A stretch of 64,000 bases of DNA from Cryptomeria japonica (taxonomy: Eukaryota > Streptophyta > Pinopsida > Cupressales > Cupressaceae): assembly GCF_030272615.1 (NCBI RefSeq), contig NC_081408.1, positions 404,045,389 to 404,109,388 on the forward strand. The letters run 5' to 3'. The number at the start of each line of letters is the position of its first letter. Position 1 is the first letter of the stretch. Made by a program: the position numbers and the translations under genes. The notes beneath the pieces were generated by a model that saw nothing but the letters and a program-made list of their open reading frames with translations, ran no database searches and was not told the origin of the DNA. Below, piece by piece: positions 1 to 12,530 of this stretch.

Positions 1-2301
1 ATGACAAACTTTTGTACGCCCAAGGGGATACATAAGAGGACCGTGAAGAACATTGGACCAGTCTTACATTCTATAGCAACAATGATTAAGGATCCCCATG
101 AGATGGAGTTATACTCCTCAACCTCCCTGTGGTTCTTAAGACCCATGATGACACTCCATCATTAAACCTTATGTTAGCCCTCTCCTCCATCGTTAAACCT
201 TATGTTAGCCCTCTCCTCCATATGTTGGATTGTATATCCAATGTGTGCATGTGATCCCATAGTATATGCTTTGATTGGTGTGTTATTCCAAACTTTCTTT
301 GTGTTTGCATTCTTGTATTATGTGTTCAATATCATGTACTTGCTTAAGTTGGTCTTCTGCAATATCGATAGTGGTTGATGTGTGTGTTGGAAGTATAGTT
401 CATTGTCTCCAAAAACAAAGGGGTGAGCTAAGGGTTCCATATGATTGAGTGGTGTTGAACCACCATTGGGGATCAGTTTTTTTCTAAGAAGCTTAGAGTG
501 CATACAAAAGAAATTTCATCCTTTAGTGCTGTATCTTTTCATGTTTATGCAAATTGATGAAATGTATAATCTAGGGCATTGGAATCCTCATTAGCAGAAT
601 TATAGTTGTTATTTTGAGCTCATTTGAGTTGGAATACAATTCTACCACATAAATGGCAAGACATATATCTTTACTTTTGGCACATCTCAACATAGGTGTC
701 AAACATGAATGGCATTTTTGTATCTTTTTCCTCATGTTTAGACATGATGCAAAAACAATTAAAAAACCTAGTTTCATATTCCTAACTAGCTTATCATTCT
801 TGTCGCATGTATGCCCCCCATGCGATTAGGTGATTAGATGTTGGGGGTTTAGAGAGTTGATGAAGTATTTGTTAATGCTCTACCTTCAATTTTGGTGGTG
901 CTTTGAGATACTTGTGAGTCACGGCAGTTTTGGTGTTGGTAGTCATGCCTGATGTCACGTCTAACTAACCTAGAGTGAGTTAAGTGCACCATTGGGTTCC
1001 CTCATCTCTCTAACTCTCTTACCACATGATCCATAACTCTAGATGTTGACCCACATCCTAGTAGATGTGTGCTCTTTAGTGTGAATTTTGAGATATTGGG
1101 CAAGCAGCATATTATGAGGTTAAACTCCTAGAACTTGTCCAATTATCTCTATGTTCATACTCCATTAAAGAACTGAACTCAATGCCAGAAAACCCTTAGA
1201 AAAGTCTGTATTTTTTATCTGGGAAATTAATTCTAATGAATGCCTAACCACAATTGGAGGACTACATTGGAACTGCACAAGTGTCTTGAAAGTGTCCTAA
1301 TGTCCCAAAAAATGAGCTAGTGTCCTAAAGTGCATTATAGTTTAGACCCTTGGATAGCAAGCATTTCTTGCACTTTTTCTTGAAAAATTCCTAACGAAGA
1401 ATCATTCCTAGGTGTTTGTTTTGTGTGCTTGGAATCTTAGCATGTGTGGTCAATTGGGTGCTTTGCAAGATATTAATCTCCTCATACCAAACATTTGGTG
1501 TGTGTCAGAAAATCTTAATGTCACAATGACCTTATGGATGTTTGTTCTTCGTGTTGGAGGTTGTTGGATATGTCATCATAATATCTTAATCATTTCATAT
1601 CTATTGTGAGTGTGGATGGTTGTCAAAGTAAGACAATCCCTAACTCATAGAGTTGTTGTGGCAACACTGTCACATGTTTAGTGAAGTGTTTTGCTTATGC
1701 CATCATGCTTGATGCATTGGTGATGGGTATCATATGTGTTGACGAGCTTTGTCACTACACCTTGTGTTTGTGAGTGTGCAATGCAACATGCAGCAAAAAA
1801 ATTTGTTCATCCAAATTTTATTCGTTAATATCTTGAGCAAAAACTTGGGGCATTACAAATAGTGGCCTTCATCTAGCCAAGCATGTTATGAATGCACTCA
1901 TAGATCTCCCCAATGCTAGGATTGTCAAAAACAATGATGACCACAATCTTCTTCACCCTCTTCCCCTACTCTATCTTGAACTTTCGCACACATTTATCCA
2001 AGTATGTGTCATGAACACAAGTTGGAAGTGCTATTCCAACTCAAGCATACTTTGATATAGAATGAAATACGAAACAAATTAGGTCTCAACTAGTTCAATA
2101 GTTCCTTCCTTGAAAAGGTTCAAGACAATGCTAATGAGGTGTGGTAGTTGCAAATGAGCATTTGTACCTCAACCTTGTTGACCCACTTGACTCTCAATCT
2201 TGTTGAGTGCATTGTTCATGTCAAACACACAATGGGTCTAGAAGATATGCATGTATGTGGATTCAACTGATTTCATGATGTCTTATATACATGATATATT
2301 A
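1..2301. other. Non-coding region, no gene recognised
   Basis: Only short, unconvincing ORFs occur on both strands and none matches a family I recognise. The stretch is probably old repeat-derived DNA, inside or downstream of the LUC7-like gene's last intron. The only local structure noted is a 31-bp tandem duplication near 156-217. Confidence 0.5.
156..217. repeat. 31-bp tandem duplication
   Basis: Two adjacent near-identical 31-bp units, each containing TTAAACCTTATGTTAGCCC, are offset by 31 bp and differ at one base (catta/cgtta). This is a simple local duplication with no function apparent. Confidence 0.85.
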
Positions 2302-2696
2302 GTAAACCCCTGTGTTGCATGGAGACGCATTTCCAACCCTCTAGGACACGTCTCTGGTATGGAGACACGTCTCACGTGCCCAAGACGTGGCTTAAGACGT
2401 CTATGTGTGTAGGAGAAGCAACCAAAAAATCTCCCACCAATCTCCCGCAATCTCCAACGAACGCAACAAAAAAAACCTAAAAAGCGCTTTTTCGTTAAAA
2501 AAAAAACGCAACCCAAAAAACCTTAAAAAACACAGTAAGAAGAAAAAGGGCAACACGACTAACAAAAATAAACAAAAAAAGCTACGCGACCACAGGAAGA
2601 GGGAATAAATGCCACACGTGACGCCGCCATAGGAAAGGAAAAATTTTAAAATGTAGACCTGCATGCCACATGCGACGCCGCCACAAAAAGAAAGAA

Positions 2697-2752
2697 GAGC
2701 AGACGACCAAGCAAGGGAAGAGCAGACAACCAAGCAAGGGAAGGGCAGACAA
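2697..2752. repeat. Short tandem repeat (about 23 bp) in hAT left arm
   Basis: About two and a half units built on GAAGAGCAGACRACCAAGCAAGG lie next to each other in the left arm of the hAT element. Subterminal repeats of this sort can be transposase-binding sites in hAT elements. That role is an inference here. Confidence 0.6.
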
Positions 2753-3465
2753 AGTAACCTGGAAGCATGAGAATCTTCAGCCTACCGCCCTACTATTTTG
2801 CTGCAACAAGATTCTTCAGCAACCTTTCATCTTACACCGGTGATTTTGCAAAAAAAAAAAATTCAGATTAGCAATATGAAAAGACCCCTGACCTTTTTGA
2901 CCTCAAATTTTCAGTTTATATCATTTGGCATTTTGTCAAACAATTGGCATGTAATCTTTTGAAGTCTGATTTTTTCTGAGTTTCAATGTGATTTTTCTGA
3001 TTTGCTTGAAATGATAAAGCATAACACAGAATAAAAATAAATGCAGAAATATGTATATGAATGTAACCAAACTACAGCTGGTAATGTAACCAAGACTCCC
3101 ACGTCCACTTCCAGTAACTCCCAAATCAGTACAACACCTTCCTCCAACTGGTACCGCCACCTTAGAATCACTTCCCAGTTCTGTACAGCCCTGAAATTGG
3201 AAGTTTCAGCAAGTCGCCCCCTTTAGTTGCTGCAACAGACTGGTACATCCCTTCTCTTGTGCAAACACAGGCCTGTACAGCTCTGTGCCTAACTAATACA
3301 GCCCATCTAGTTAGTACGGCTCACCAAAATGAGTACGGCCAGCAAGAGAGATTCTACAGTGAAAAAACCCAGCTCTCACCTTATGAAGTTGTTCTTCCAA
3401 ACCCAAAATCCAAAATATTCATACATAAATCTGATTTTGAATTGAAATTTGCAAAATCACTGTAG

Positions 3466-3510
3466 CGAATACTGTAGCAGCATCACTGTAGCGCGGTACT
3501 GTAGCGAGTT
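3466..3510. repeat. Cluster of four ACTGTAGC motifs
   Basis: The octamer ACTGTAGC occurs four times within about 45 bp, with variable spacing, inside the left arm of the hAT element. The upstream 300 bp also carries several GTACAG/GTACGG words. The clustering is visible directly. A role in transposase or host-factor binding is only a guess. Confidence 0.7.
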
Positions 3511-4796
3511 TTTTTTTCTTTTCTTTTTTGGCTGCCACAAATGCCCTTAAATCTGCTCTAACAATCTTCTCCAAATCTACCCTTCTCTATTTGAAAATAC
3601 TAAGACTTTCTAAGCCCAATGTGTTACCTGAATGAAAACACTAATAATCCTTGTGACTGTGTCTTGCAACGGCAAGAAGAATGTCATTCATGAGGGATTT
3701 CGTCCTCACAAACCCTTGAAGATAAACTCTCCAATTAATTCACAAATTATCCATTCAACCAAGCATCTTGAAAGAGCTCTCAAAACTTCTATTTATTCAC
3801 TCTCCAAGGAAGTCGACCCAGCTCACAAGCAATGTGGCATAATAGAAATCACTTTTTATTTTAATATTATAATCTCCTCATTAGGGCACCCATGTACCTT
3901 TAAAAGAAAGGGGACATTTAATAGTTCTAACACTTAAATTTATGGTCCCTTTATGGTCCCACTAAAGTTATTAAATAATGATAAAGTTAAATATTTTAAA
4001 TTTTAACTTCAGAACTTAAACTTTATCGTTAAATAATGAATATCTCCAATTAGAAGTAAATTACCCAGTAGGTATTCAACTATCATCACCGACATTGTTG
4101 CCATTCAAGAATGTAATGAAAATGCCCTAGCCAGCTGACTTACTAGAAATAGTAAGTTCCCAAAAATTGCATCAAATCAACTGGGATTGGCCTGCTGGAA
4201 ATGCCTAGGCCAAATAACCTCTGGATCCTTTCAACGTCCAAGTTAGCACATGGGACCATGGAGAAATAGGCTAAAGACAACATCATACAACGTGTGCTAG
4301 AGAGGGGACATTAAACAATATTTTTAGATTATTAACTAATAAATTTTAGTTTGCAAAAAAAATAATTTTCAGATTATTAAGTTATTGACAGTATTAGCAA
4401 TATTTTAAGTTTTTTTATTTTAATAATTAATAAATTAATAATTTAATACTATATTAAAATTTCTTTAAAATTAGATTATTAGAAGTATTAAAATTTAAAA
4501 TCTGTAATTGTAATACTAATACAGAATATTGTAGCCTGTATACAAAGGTTGCACTGAATAGTCACATAGTGAATAGTGAAACTGAATACGAATTATAGTG
4601 AAGTTGGAGAAATTTGGCAAATAAAATCAAAAATGCAGATTGCATTTCAATTATTGTCTTACAGTACGATAGTATGTTGTCTTACTCTATGACAGATAAA
4701 ATTATTTAGTCTTACAGTAATGATAGTTTTATTTAGTGAATAAATTTAATGTCAAATCTGATTTCATTTTTTTTATTTTTCCATGTAGAATGTCGA

Positions 4797-6720
4797 ATGG
4801 AGGAAAGCAAGGCTTGTACCCACCATGGAAGTATGTTGACTGAGTTTTCAGGGCTGAAAGGAACAGATGGAACAGCCACTATCCATTGTAAACTTTGTCC
4901 AATGCATTGGAAAGGCACCTACACAAGGGTGAGGGCTCAATTCCTTCACCTACCAGGAAACAGTGTTGAAGGGTGTTCAAATGAGTCAGAAAGATATGAT
5001 GTTGTGAGCAAACAAGAAAGGGCTGATGGTAAAGTTTCTATTTGAAGCTATGATGCTTCAACAACAGGGGCAATTATTGCAGTTCAAAGTTATAATAGAG
5101 ACTCAGAGGTGGATATGACTTCTAGAGATGGAACAAGTGAACATGCTTGCAAAAGATCACACATTGGTAGCTCAAACCCCATTGGAAGATTGTTTGATGT
5201 GCAAGGTCGAGAAGCAGTTGATGCAGCGATTGCACGATTCTTCTATGCAAATGGAATACCATTTAATGTTGCTCGCTCACCTTTCTATGGAGAGATGGTC
5301 CAAGCGATCAACAATGCACCACTTGGATATACAAAGCTTTGCACTACTCTAGTCAATAAAGAAAAATCTCAATTGGAGGAACAAACTACACCATTGAAAA
5401 GAGTGTGGGCTACAGAAAGAAGTAGTATTGCACTGAATGGGTGGACGGATACTAGGAATCATCCACTACTTAATATCATGGTAACATGCAACAAAACGCG
5501 TTATTTTTTGAAGGCAATAGATTGTTCAATGGAAGAAAAAAATGCAGAATTTCTTCATAACCAGCTATGTGACAGCATTGAGGAGGTGGAGGCATCACAT
5601 GTAGTCCAAGTTGTTACTAATGCTACCCCTGTTTGTAAAGCAGCAAGCATATTGGTGCAAAAAAGGTACAGACAGATATTTTGGAACTTCTCAAATACAT
5701 GTTTTGCATCTTACTTCATTCTTCTTGACCGCCTTTGTGAAGTCAAAGGAGCTTTGTGTTCCACGGTTGTTAGTGATGCATGGGCAGCTTGGAAGCAATC
5801 TACTTCAAATATTACAGTTGAGGTGAGAGGTATGGTCCTTGATGAGCATTTTTGGGCTGATATTAAGTTTGTCGTGGACTTTATTAAGCCCATATGTGAG
5901 GTGATCAGATTTGCAGATTCAGACAAGGCATGTTTGGGAGAGGTTTATGAAGCAATAGATTCCATGTGTGAAATAACAGATGCAAAAGATATTTCTCTAT
6001 ATCCTTTGATAGAGGAAAAGTTACATGGAAGATGAAACAAACTTAACACACCTCTTCATTGTGCTACTTATACACATAATCCTAAATGGTATGATATAGA
6101 AGTGACCAAAAAGAGGGCTCCACATCAGGATAGAGAGGTAATGACGGAATTTTGGGCAACAATTAAAAAGATTTACGGCCAAGGTGAGGATTCTTCAATT
6201 TTGAGGACTCAATGGAATAAGTTTTCCTGTAGGGGAGGTGATTTTGGTTCCGTAGAAGCTATATATGATATGAAAGTAAAGAAAGACCCTATAGAGTGGT
6301 GTTGGAACCATGGAAGTGAAGCCCCTAAATTGCAATCATTTGCAATACGATTGCTCTCACATGTAGCCATCTCTTCATCTTGTGAGAGAAATTGGAGTAC
6401 TTATGGGTTCATTCATTCACTAAAGAGGAACTGATTAGGATCAAGGAAAGCAGAGAACCTAGTGTACATTCATAGCTCACTTTGTCTTCTCTCTCGTGTA
6501 GATCCTGGATACAATGAGGATCCTTCAGCGAAATGGGATCAAATTTCACCTAATGGAGAAGTTGCAACCATCCTGGATGAAGTGGTTGAAGCAGATGGAC
6601 TAACTGATTTACCCCTTGTTATTCTACCAGACAAGGAACCTAAAAAATGAGAGTGATGACTTTCTAGAGAGCCTCATAGCTGAGGACCTTGATATGGGTG
6701 ATCATGGCATAGAAGAGTAG
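4797..6720 (+). pseudogene. hAT transposase pseudogene (BED finger, DUF659, hATC)
   Basis: This is the transposase of the surrounding hAT element; in intact elements it is a nuclear DNA-binding strand-transfer enzyme. The ATG at 4797 starts a BED-type zinc finger (CKLCPMHWKG..., with later His and Cys). A DUF659-like block follows between about 5230 and 5660 (NGIPFNVARSPF, GWTDTRNHPLLN, VVQVVTNAT), and the C-terminal hATC dimerisation region lies at about 6290-6480 (SSSCERNWSTY). The frame is continuous from 4797 to about 6640 except for three in-frame TGA codons (5043, 6033, 6432). Family comparison suggests each came from CGA or TGG by one transition. A frameshift in the A-run near 6641-6647 moves the acidic C-terminus into another frame, ending at TAG 6718. 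A TTTCCATGTAG acceptor-like sequence just upstream suggests a 5' intron. It is not functional as it stands. Confidence 0.85.
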
Positions 6721-7081
6721 ATGATAGATATAAGATTTCTGATTTTTGTTTCCAGTTTTTTGTTTGTGTATCAGCTTGCTGGTTATCAAGCTATTTTCAA
6801 TATGTAATCAGTTTGAAACTTTGACACAATGATTTTTGACATTTGATTTGACTCATTTCACATTTGTGTACTTAAACTTCAAAGTTAATGTTAATTCTTG
6901 TTTTGAAAGTTCACTGTCATTATATTCTCAGGTGTTCTATAAATTATTAAATTATATTAAAAAAAAATGGCGTCTCCAAGTATCCCCGTCTCCTATTTTG
7001 AAAAAATAGCCATACAAGTACCGGTACCAATCGCTAGCGTCTCAAAGTACCCCCATACCCATATGCAACCTTGGTAAACAC

Positions 7082-8652
7082 CTACACTACATTTGGAGGA
7101 CCAACCTCCTCAAAAATGCCATCTCCTGGATCTCAAACTAAAACCCAATATCCTTACACTTTACCAAATTCAATTGTCCTAATGTTGGTGAGTGGGTGAT
7201 GACTAATCTATGATCGATTGTACTTATGCTGCAACCATGTATCCATGTGGCCTTCATCTTCTACATCAATAAGTCAAACCTTGAAAAAACTTTTTCCACT
7301 ATCATTGGTATTGCCTAGAGGCATGCAAGTGGCACCAACTTTGCCTAACTTGGTGGCCATAGCCTCCTTGTAATAAAAATATTGAAGAACGTGTAAAAGA
7401 ATACCATAAGCAAAAAAAATTACCAATGGTCTCATATGTCTCCTCCTTAGCCTACAGATGGAACATATCAATAATCGCATTTGCTAATACTAAACCTATG
7501 GCCTTTCACTTCTTCCATTCCACCCCACCTCAAATGTCAAAACTACAAATCTATCTTCCTGTGTAGAAACCCTAGAGGAAGTAATGGATGGTACAATGAT
7601 GTCCCCTTGGTATGATCTATCATCTCAGCCCTCTCTTCAAGTGTCTAACTAGTACAAGGGCCAACCCTATTAACAAGTATATGTAAGAAGTGTGTGTTAA
7701 CACTAATTCAACCACCTTCATCACCCAAATAATAAAGTCATCATTGTTACTCAATCAACTCATATTAATATTAGAAATATATACAACAATATAAACTACA
7801 AAACAACAAACCTTTTAATATATTGTAGCACATTTCATGTGCAAAAAAAAAAAAAAAACTTTTTACACATTCTAAGTACAAGAAATAAGAAACAGTTATG
7901 CTTTTAAACATAAAAGAATTTTTAGGAAAAGAATTCAACATAAAGAACAGAAAAGTAAAATAAAAACAACATATGCAATCACAAGAGCAAAAATCATTTA
8001 AAATTGTTTGCAAACATTGTGATTAAACTAAGTTCAATCATGTCGTGACCTTTTCACACATCATCCCATTGAGAATGGGGATCCTCCTTGTTTCTTGCTT
8101 TCTAGGGTTTTTGTTAGAGCCTTGTGACCTCTCGGCACCAATTTTGTCAGTTTTGAATGGTCTGGGTTTTGAAAGTCACAAGTCAGTTTGTGCGAACCAT
8201 GGTCAAAACAGAGTCTAGACACCATCAGGGTGCCTAGAAAGTCTGAAGGATGAAGATTGCAATTGATTTGGGTCAATTTGGACAACTTTCTATTTTTGGA
8301 AAGTTTTGTTTTTTCCTGTTTTTTAGGAGGTTTCGTTTTTGGCACTTTAAGCACGATCCCCGCAATGGCTGTTTTTAGAAAGTTTTCCTATTTTTTAGGG
8401 ATGCTTGTTTTTTCTATTTTTGGGAAAGGGATCTAGGGTTTGTACTGTTAGCTCCAAGTTACATTGAAAATGATCGAGAATTCCACTCAAAATGCAAATT
8501 TTGTTCGAAAAAGCTAAGTTCCTCGATTTTAGGGATCCAAAGGAATTTAGAGGATAAATGGTGTATGAATTTCAAATTTCAAGAAGATCCAAGTTGAAAT
8601 GCATAAGTTATGAAGATTTTGAATTTAGTTCTCATGGAGATCAAGTCTCTTC
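7082..8652. other. Non-coding region, no gene recognised
   Basis: No credible ORF or RNA gene is seen. The region is AT-rich with poly-A/T runs (for example near 7843-7858). From about 8340 on it looks like the beginning of the repeat-derived sequence that carries the 42-bp array. Confidence 0.4.
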
Positions 8653-9360
8653 AAGTCCGCCCTCATGATGTATGCAAGGGGAAGAGATCTCTCCAAGTCC
8701 GCCTTGACTTGGTGCAAGGAAGTCATGAAGTCCGCCTTGAAGGGGACTTGATTTAGTCAAAGAAGCAAGGAAGTCCGCTCATGATATGGTGCACAAAGCC
8801 AATGAACTCCGCCCTTGATTGAGTATAAGGTGCATGAGTCTCTTGAACCCTACCCATGGAGAAGGTGCATAAGTTTCATCAAGTCCGCCATGTTAGAAAG
8901 GTTCTCAACTCCCCTCAAGTCTGCCTTGTGAAGTGCAAGGATAGAAGAGCAAAAGTATGTCTAAGTCCACCTTAAAGATGGCATGAAGAGGGATGAAATC
9001 AACTAAGTCCACCCTAGGGAGAGGATATGTAGTGCGAGAGTATGTCTAAGTCCGCCCAAGAGGTGAAGGAAGCAGCAAACATGATGAGCATGGAATCAAC
9101 CAAGTCTGCCCTCCTACAAGTCCAAGTGCATGAGATAAAGGAAGTCCACCTAGGACTAATCAACAAAGTGCAACAAGTTAAGGAAGTCCACCCAACACAA
9201 CAAGTTGAGGTACATGACTTCAATGAAGTCCGCCTAAAAACATGAGAGATGGTGCACAACTTCAACCAAGTCCGCCCTACATCACTTGCAAATGAAAACA
9301 AAGTCAATGAAGTCCGCCTAGATGCAAAGGAATGAGATTCATCAAGTTCGCCTTCATGAG
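8653..9360 (+). repeat. About 42-bp degenerate tandem array with AAGTCCGCC core
   Basis: Roughly 18 copies of AAGTCCGCC (variants AAGTCCACC, AAGTCTGCC, AACTCCGCC) occur from 8653 to 9344. Spacing is exactly 42 bp for 9142, 9184, 9226, 9268 and 9310, also 42 bp for 8653-8695 and 8963-9005, and 33-54 bp elsewhere. Sequence between cores is poorly conserved. Because 42 is a multiple of three, part of it stays open (9042-9245), giving a repetitive KEVH-type peptide with a 14-residue rhythm. I do not regard that as a demonstrated gene. The array is probably part of an LTR-retrotransposon. Confidence 0.8.
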
Positions 9361-10240
9361 AAACTTGCTAAATTGGGAGTTAGAGAATATTCTCATGGTG
9401 ATCAACAAGATATTTTGTCCAAGTTCGAACTAGAGGCAATTTTAGAAAGTTTTTCAAAATGAAAGATTGAAGATTAAGTTCGATTCATAGACTGAAAATC
9501 AAATTAGAAACTTTCTTTTGGACTGAGACTCACCATTCGAACTTGCTAAGAGGATTCCAACTCAACTGAAACTCAAGTTAGGAACTTTCTTTTGCAAATT
9601 GAAAGACTAAAAGACATTTAGAAACAAATCAAAGAAGATTTTTGTGTTTCTATTTAAGAAATTTGAACTTTAGAGAACAAGTGGAGTAGGTTCTGAGGAA
9701 GTTTTGTGCAGGTTTGAAGGCTTCCAGCAAGATTTCAAAGGTTTATACACAGTTTAGAGAAGGGTTTTGACTGTTCTAGAAGAGCAATTTCACGACATTT
9801 TGAAGATCAACCTCTGATTTTTCATCACAAATGGAATTTCTCCCTTCTTTCTTATTCTTTTTGAAGGTGAAATTTGGTCATGGGCAGATTATCAGATTTC
9901 CTAACCTGATTTTTCAAGTTTTTTCTAAAGAAAGAATCAATATAATGCACTCTCCCTCTATTCTTTCTTATTTTCTGCCCCATAAACCAGTGTTAGTGCA
10001 CACATAATTGAATTTCTTGGACTTAGTTTTTATTCTCAGTTCAAAAATAAAAAATCAGAAATGAAAGTTCCCAAGTTTGGTCATATTCAAGGGTTTTTCT
10101 AAGGTTTTTCAAGAATATCTAAGCATTGAAGCCCCTTTTAAATGCTAAGTGTTGAAAAAAAAGAGTAAAAATCATAATACAATGCTAAAACTCCAAATCC
10201 CCACTTAAAATACATATTCTAACTTAATTTTGTTTAATCC
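9361..10240. other. Non-coding, retroelement-like sequence
   Basis: This continues the sequence carrying the 42-bp array. It has purine-rich stretches and no ORF worth calling. Element boundaries were not found. Confidence 0.35.
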
Positions 10241-11880
10241 TTGCAAATTTGGATGACCTTGGGAGTTGGACCATCACGCAAAGTCCAGATGAAGTTTGTA
10301 GTACCCCTCCTCGATCAGACTCTTTTTGTATGCTTTTGATTGACTTCAGTGGAACATTATTGTACATTGATTCAGATTTGATGCGATGTTATTTCATGCT
10401 TTATCTGGATTTGTGGTGTATGATTTTATGCAGTATCTCAGTGCTTATGATTAATGTTATTTTATGGATCCTTATCATGGACTGACACTCTTACCTTATA
10501 TGTGTGATGCGTTATTTATATGTTGCGTGTTGGCAAGTGTATTGGGATGCAAGGGGATGATTTTCCTTCACTCACTCCGGTGAGACAGGGAACGTCACAA
10601 TTCTCCTTCATCAGCGTGCGTGTCGTGTCTGTTTATATACATATATATTTGTTTGTATGCACGTGTGGATTCTTTGGTGCAAGACATTGCAGGTACTAGT
10701 ACCGGGTAGGTACGGGGTATCGACTCCACCTGACTTCACAAGTCTGAGCGTGCCTTATATGTCCGATGGGAGTGGAGGAGATAGTTGTTGGACCCTAACT
10801 TGACCCACAGTTACACTCGTGTGAGTGTTGTCAGTCGGTTGTCTTTCCCGTCTGGCCAGTATGCGAGTCATAGTGCTTTGATTTGGTCATTTGTGAGTCG
10901 TCATTTGATCATCCTTCGTTGTGTGTGTTTCCGTTTATTTAAATGGTTATTTAATTGAGTAGATGATGCTATTTTTATGTTGGCGTAATTAGTTAATTAT
11001 TATGCCCTTGAGATTATTGATTTAATTAAACTAATGAGTTGCTAGCATTAAATGGCTAAATTGGCTTATTTTATTGTGTAAAGTTGCATTAATATATTTT
11101 GTGGAAGGAAATAAATAATTGCCTAGCCATTTATGTTTTAAATGCTTATGTTGAAAGGAAGTATTGTGAAAAAAAGAAAGGAAATGAAATAGAAAATATA
11201 AATAAAAGCTTTCCTTTTTACCTTTTTGACTTTTGTATTTTGTTTGTTAGAAAAGAATTGTTTTTTGGAAAAAGGAGTAAATCTGATTGCTTTTTACTTT
11301 TTAAATAATTTAATCTGATTGGTTGGAAAACTTTTAACCTAAAAAGTTTAGGTTGAAATTATTTTCCCATAATTTCCTAGAAATTCACGGGAATGAGGAG
11401 GCAGAAAATTTGAAAGAGAAATTTGGAAAACCATTCTGAAAGAGGAGCTGGAATTTGATTTGGTTTGCAAGGACTGGGATTCTTCCATCATTTTGCTTGC
11501 TAGTTTGCTTCAAGGTTGGATAATCTCTTCTTGTTTGAAATTTAAAATTTGAATATGTCAGTTGCTTCTTGTGTGTTGAAAAAAAAGCAAATCTCTTTGT
11601 AGATTCTTGTGGAATGATTGGAATGGAAGAAAGAGTGCCTGTTATTGTTGATTTTGTGAAACTTATATCATATGTTTGCTTATAGGAAAGAAATGGTTCA
11701 TTTCTCTATTTGTTGTATGTTTTTGTTCTTAAAAATCAACTTCTTGAATTACCTCTTCTATTGGGAACAGAAAGAATTAGATTTAGATTGTTGTGTGCTT
11801 TCTAGTATCTAATTGTCCAAGATTTGGGGTTTATGTTGGCAAAAATTGGTTATTGCCTTTTGCTAAGATGCAAGGAATTC

Positions 11881-11960
11881 TTCTTGTGTATGGAAGTAAG
11901 GAAATTTATCTTAACCCTTCTTCCTGTGTATGGAAGTAAGGAAATTTATCTTAACCCTTC
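11881..11960. repeat. 40-bp tandem duplication
   Basis: Two consecutive 40-bp units, each containing TGTATGGAAGTAAGGAAATT, are offset by exactly 40 bp and almost identical. The duplication looks recent. Confidence 0.9.
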
Positions 11961-12078
11961 TCCTACCTGTTGAATTCTTCTATTGTTGCCTAAATCGTTA
12001 TTTATCGGGTTCTTGTGTGATTTTATTTCACCATTTACCTTATTGGTAAATACCCCTTTGTAATTTGGATTTTGGCAC

Positions 12079-12098
12079 TGTGTGTGTGTGTGTGTGTC
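12079..12098. repeat. (TG)n microsatellite
   Basis: A pure TG dinucleotide run of about nine units. Confidence 0.9.
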
Positions 12099-12235
12099 GT
12101 GAAATGAACAGGGGATGAATCGTTTTCATGTTAAATCGATTCTGTATCATATTGATTTTAAATGCTATAGAAGTATGAAATTTTATTGATTTTGACCTTA
12201 CCTTACCCACGCAACGGGCTAGTCCCACCACGCGG

Positions 12236-12530
12236 GTCGGTAGTGTTTGCTACCCGCAAGTAGCAGTGCTACCAGTCGGCAGTACTGCTACGCGTAGCAA
12301 CACTACCGGTGGGTAGGACTGCTACCGATCGGCAGTACTGCCACGTGGTAGCAGCCCTACCGGTCGGTAGCAGCTGCTACCGGCGATAGCAGCACTATCA
12401 GTCGGTAGGCCTGCTACCGATCGGCAGCAGTACTACCGACAAGTAGTGCCTACTACCGATCGGCAGCAGTACTACCGGCAGGTAGTGACTGCTGCCTCGG
12501 CAGCAGCACTACCGCGGGTAGGCCTTGGCC
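12236..12530. repeat. GC-rich cluster of short palindromic repeats (GTAGCAG / CTACCGRTCGG)
   Basis: About 300 bp of GC-rich DNA in an otherwise AT-rich region is built almost wholly from GTAGCAG/CTGCTAC and CTACCGATCGGCAG-like words in both orientations. Many are perfect or near dyads (CTACCGGTCGGTAG, GCTACGCGTAGC, GTAGCAGCTGCTAC). Composition and repeat structure change abruptly at both edges. It would fold into several stem-loops. No known family recognised. Confidence 0.8.

Larger units (their letters stand above)
2310..7073 (+). mobile_element. hAT DNA transposon, near full length, decayed
   Basis: A 4,764-bp element with short terminal inverted repeats: the left end reads CTGTGTTGCAT and the right end, read inwards, CAAGGTTGCAT. 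It is flanked by an 8-bp target duplication with one mismatch (GTAAACCC at 2302-2309, GTAAACAC at 7074-7081). The 8-bp duplication, a TIR starting with C and an internal BED/DUF659/hATC transposase relic (4797-6720) are together diagnostic of hAT. The 2.4-kb left arm is non-coding. It is A-rich near 2460-2600, has a duplicated 23-bp unit near 2697-2752 and a cluster of ACTGTAGC motifs near 3466-3510. The exact ends are inferred from the TIR/TSD pairing. Confidence 0.75.

Noticed and set aside
2401-2733. 110-codon ORF on the minus strand rich in Phe/Leu (and overlapping + strand Lys-rich ORF)
   Set aside because: Caused by A/T-rich low-complexity sequence in the hAT left arm. Both strands stay open because of composition, with no family resemblance.
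9014-9307. 97-codon minus-strand ORF across the 42-bp array
   Set aside because: The open frame follows from the 42-bp (multiple of three) repeat period; the cores, not codons, are conserved.
10249-10485. 78-codon + strand ORF (MDDLGSWTITQSPDEVCS...)
   Set aside because: Lies in LTR-like sequence, with no recognised domain and biased hydrophobic composition. Not supportable as a gene.
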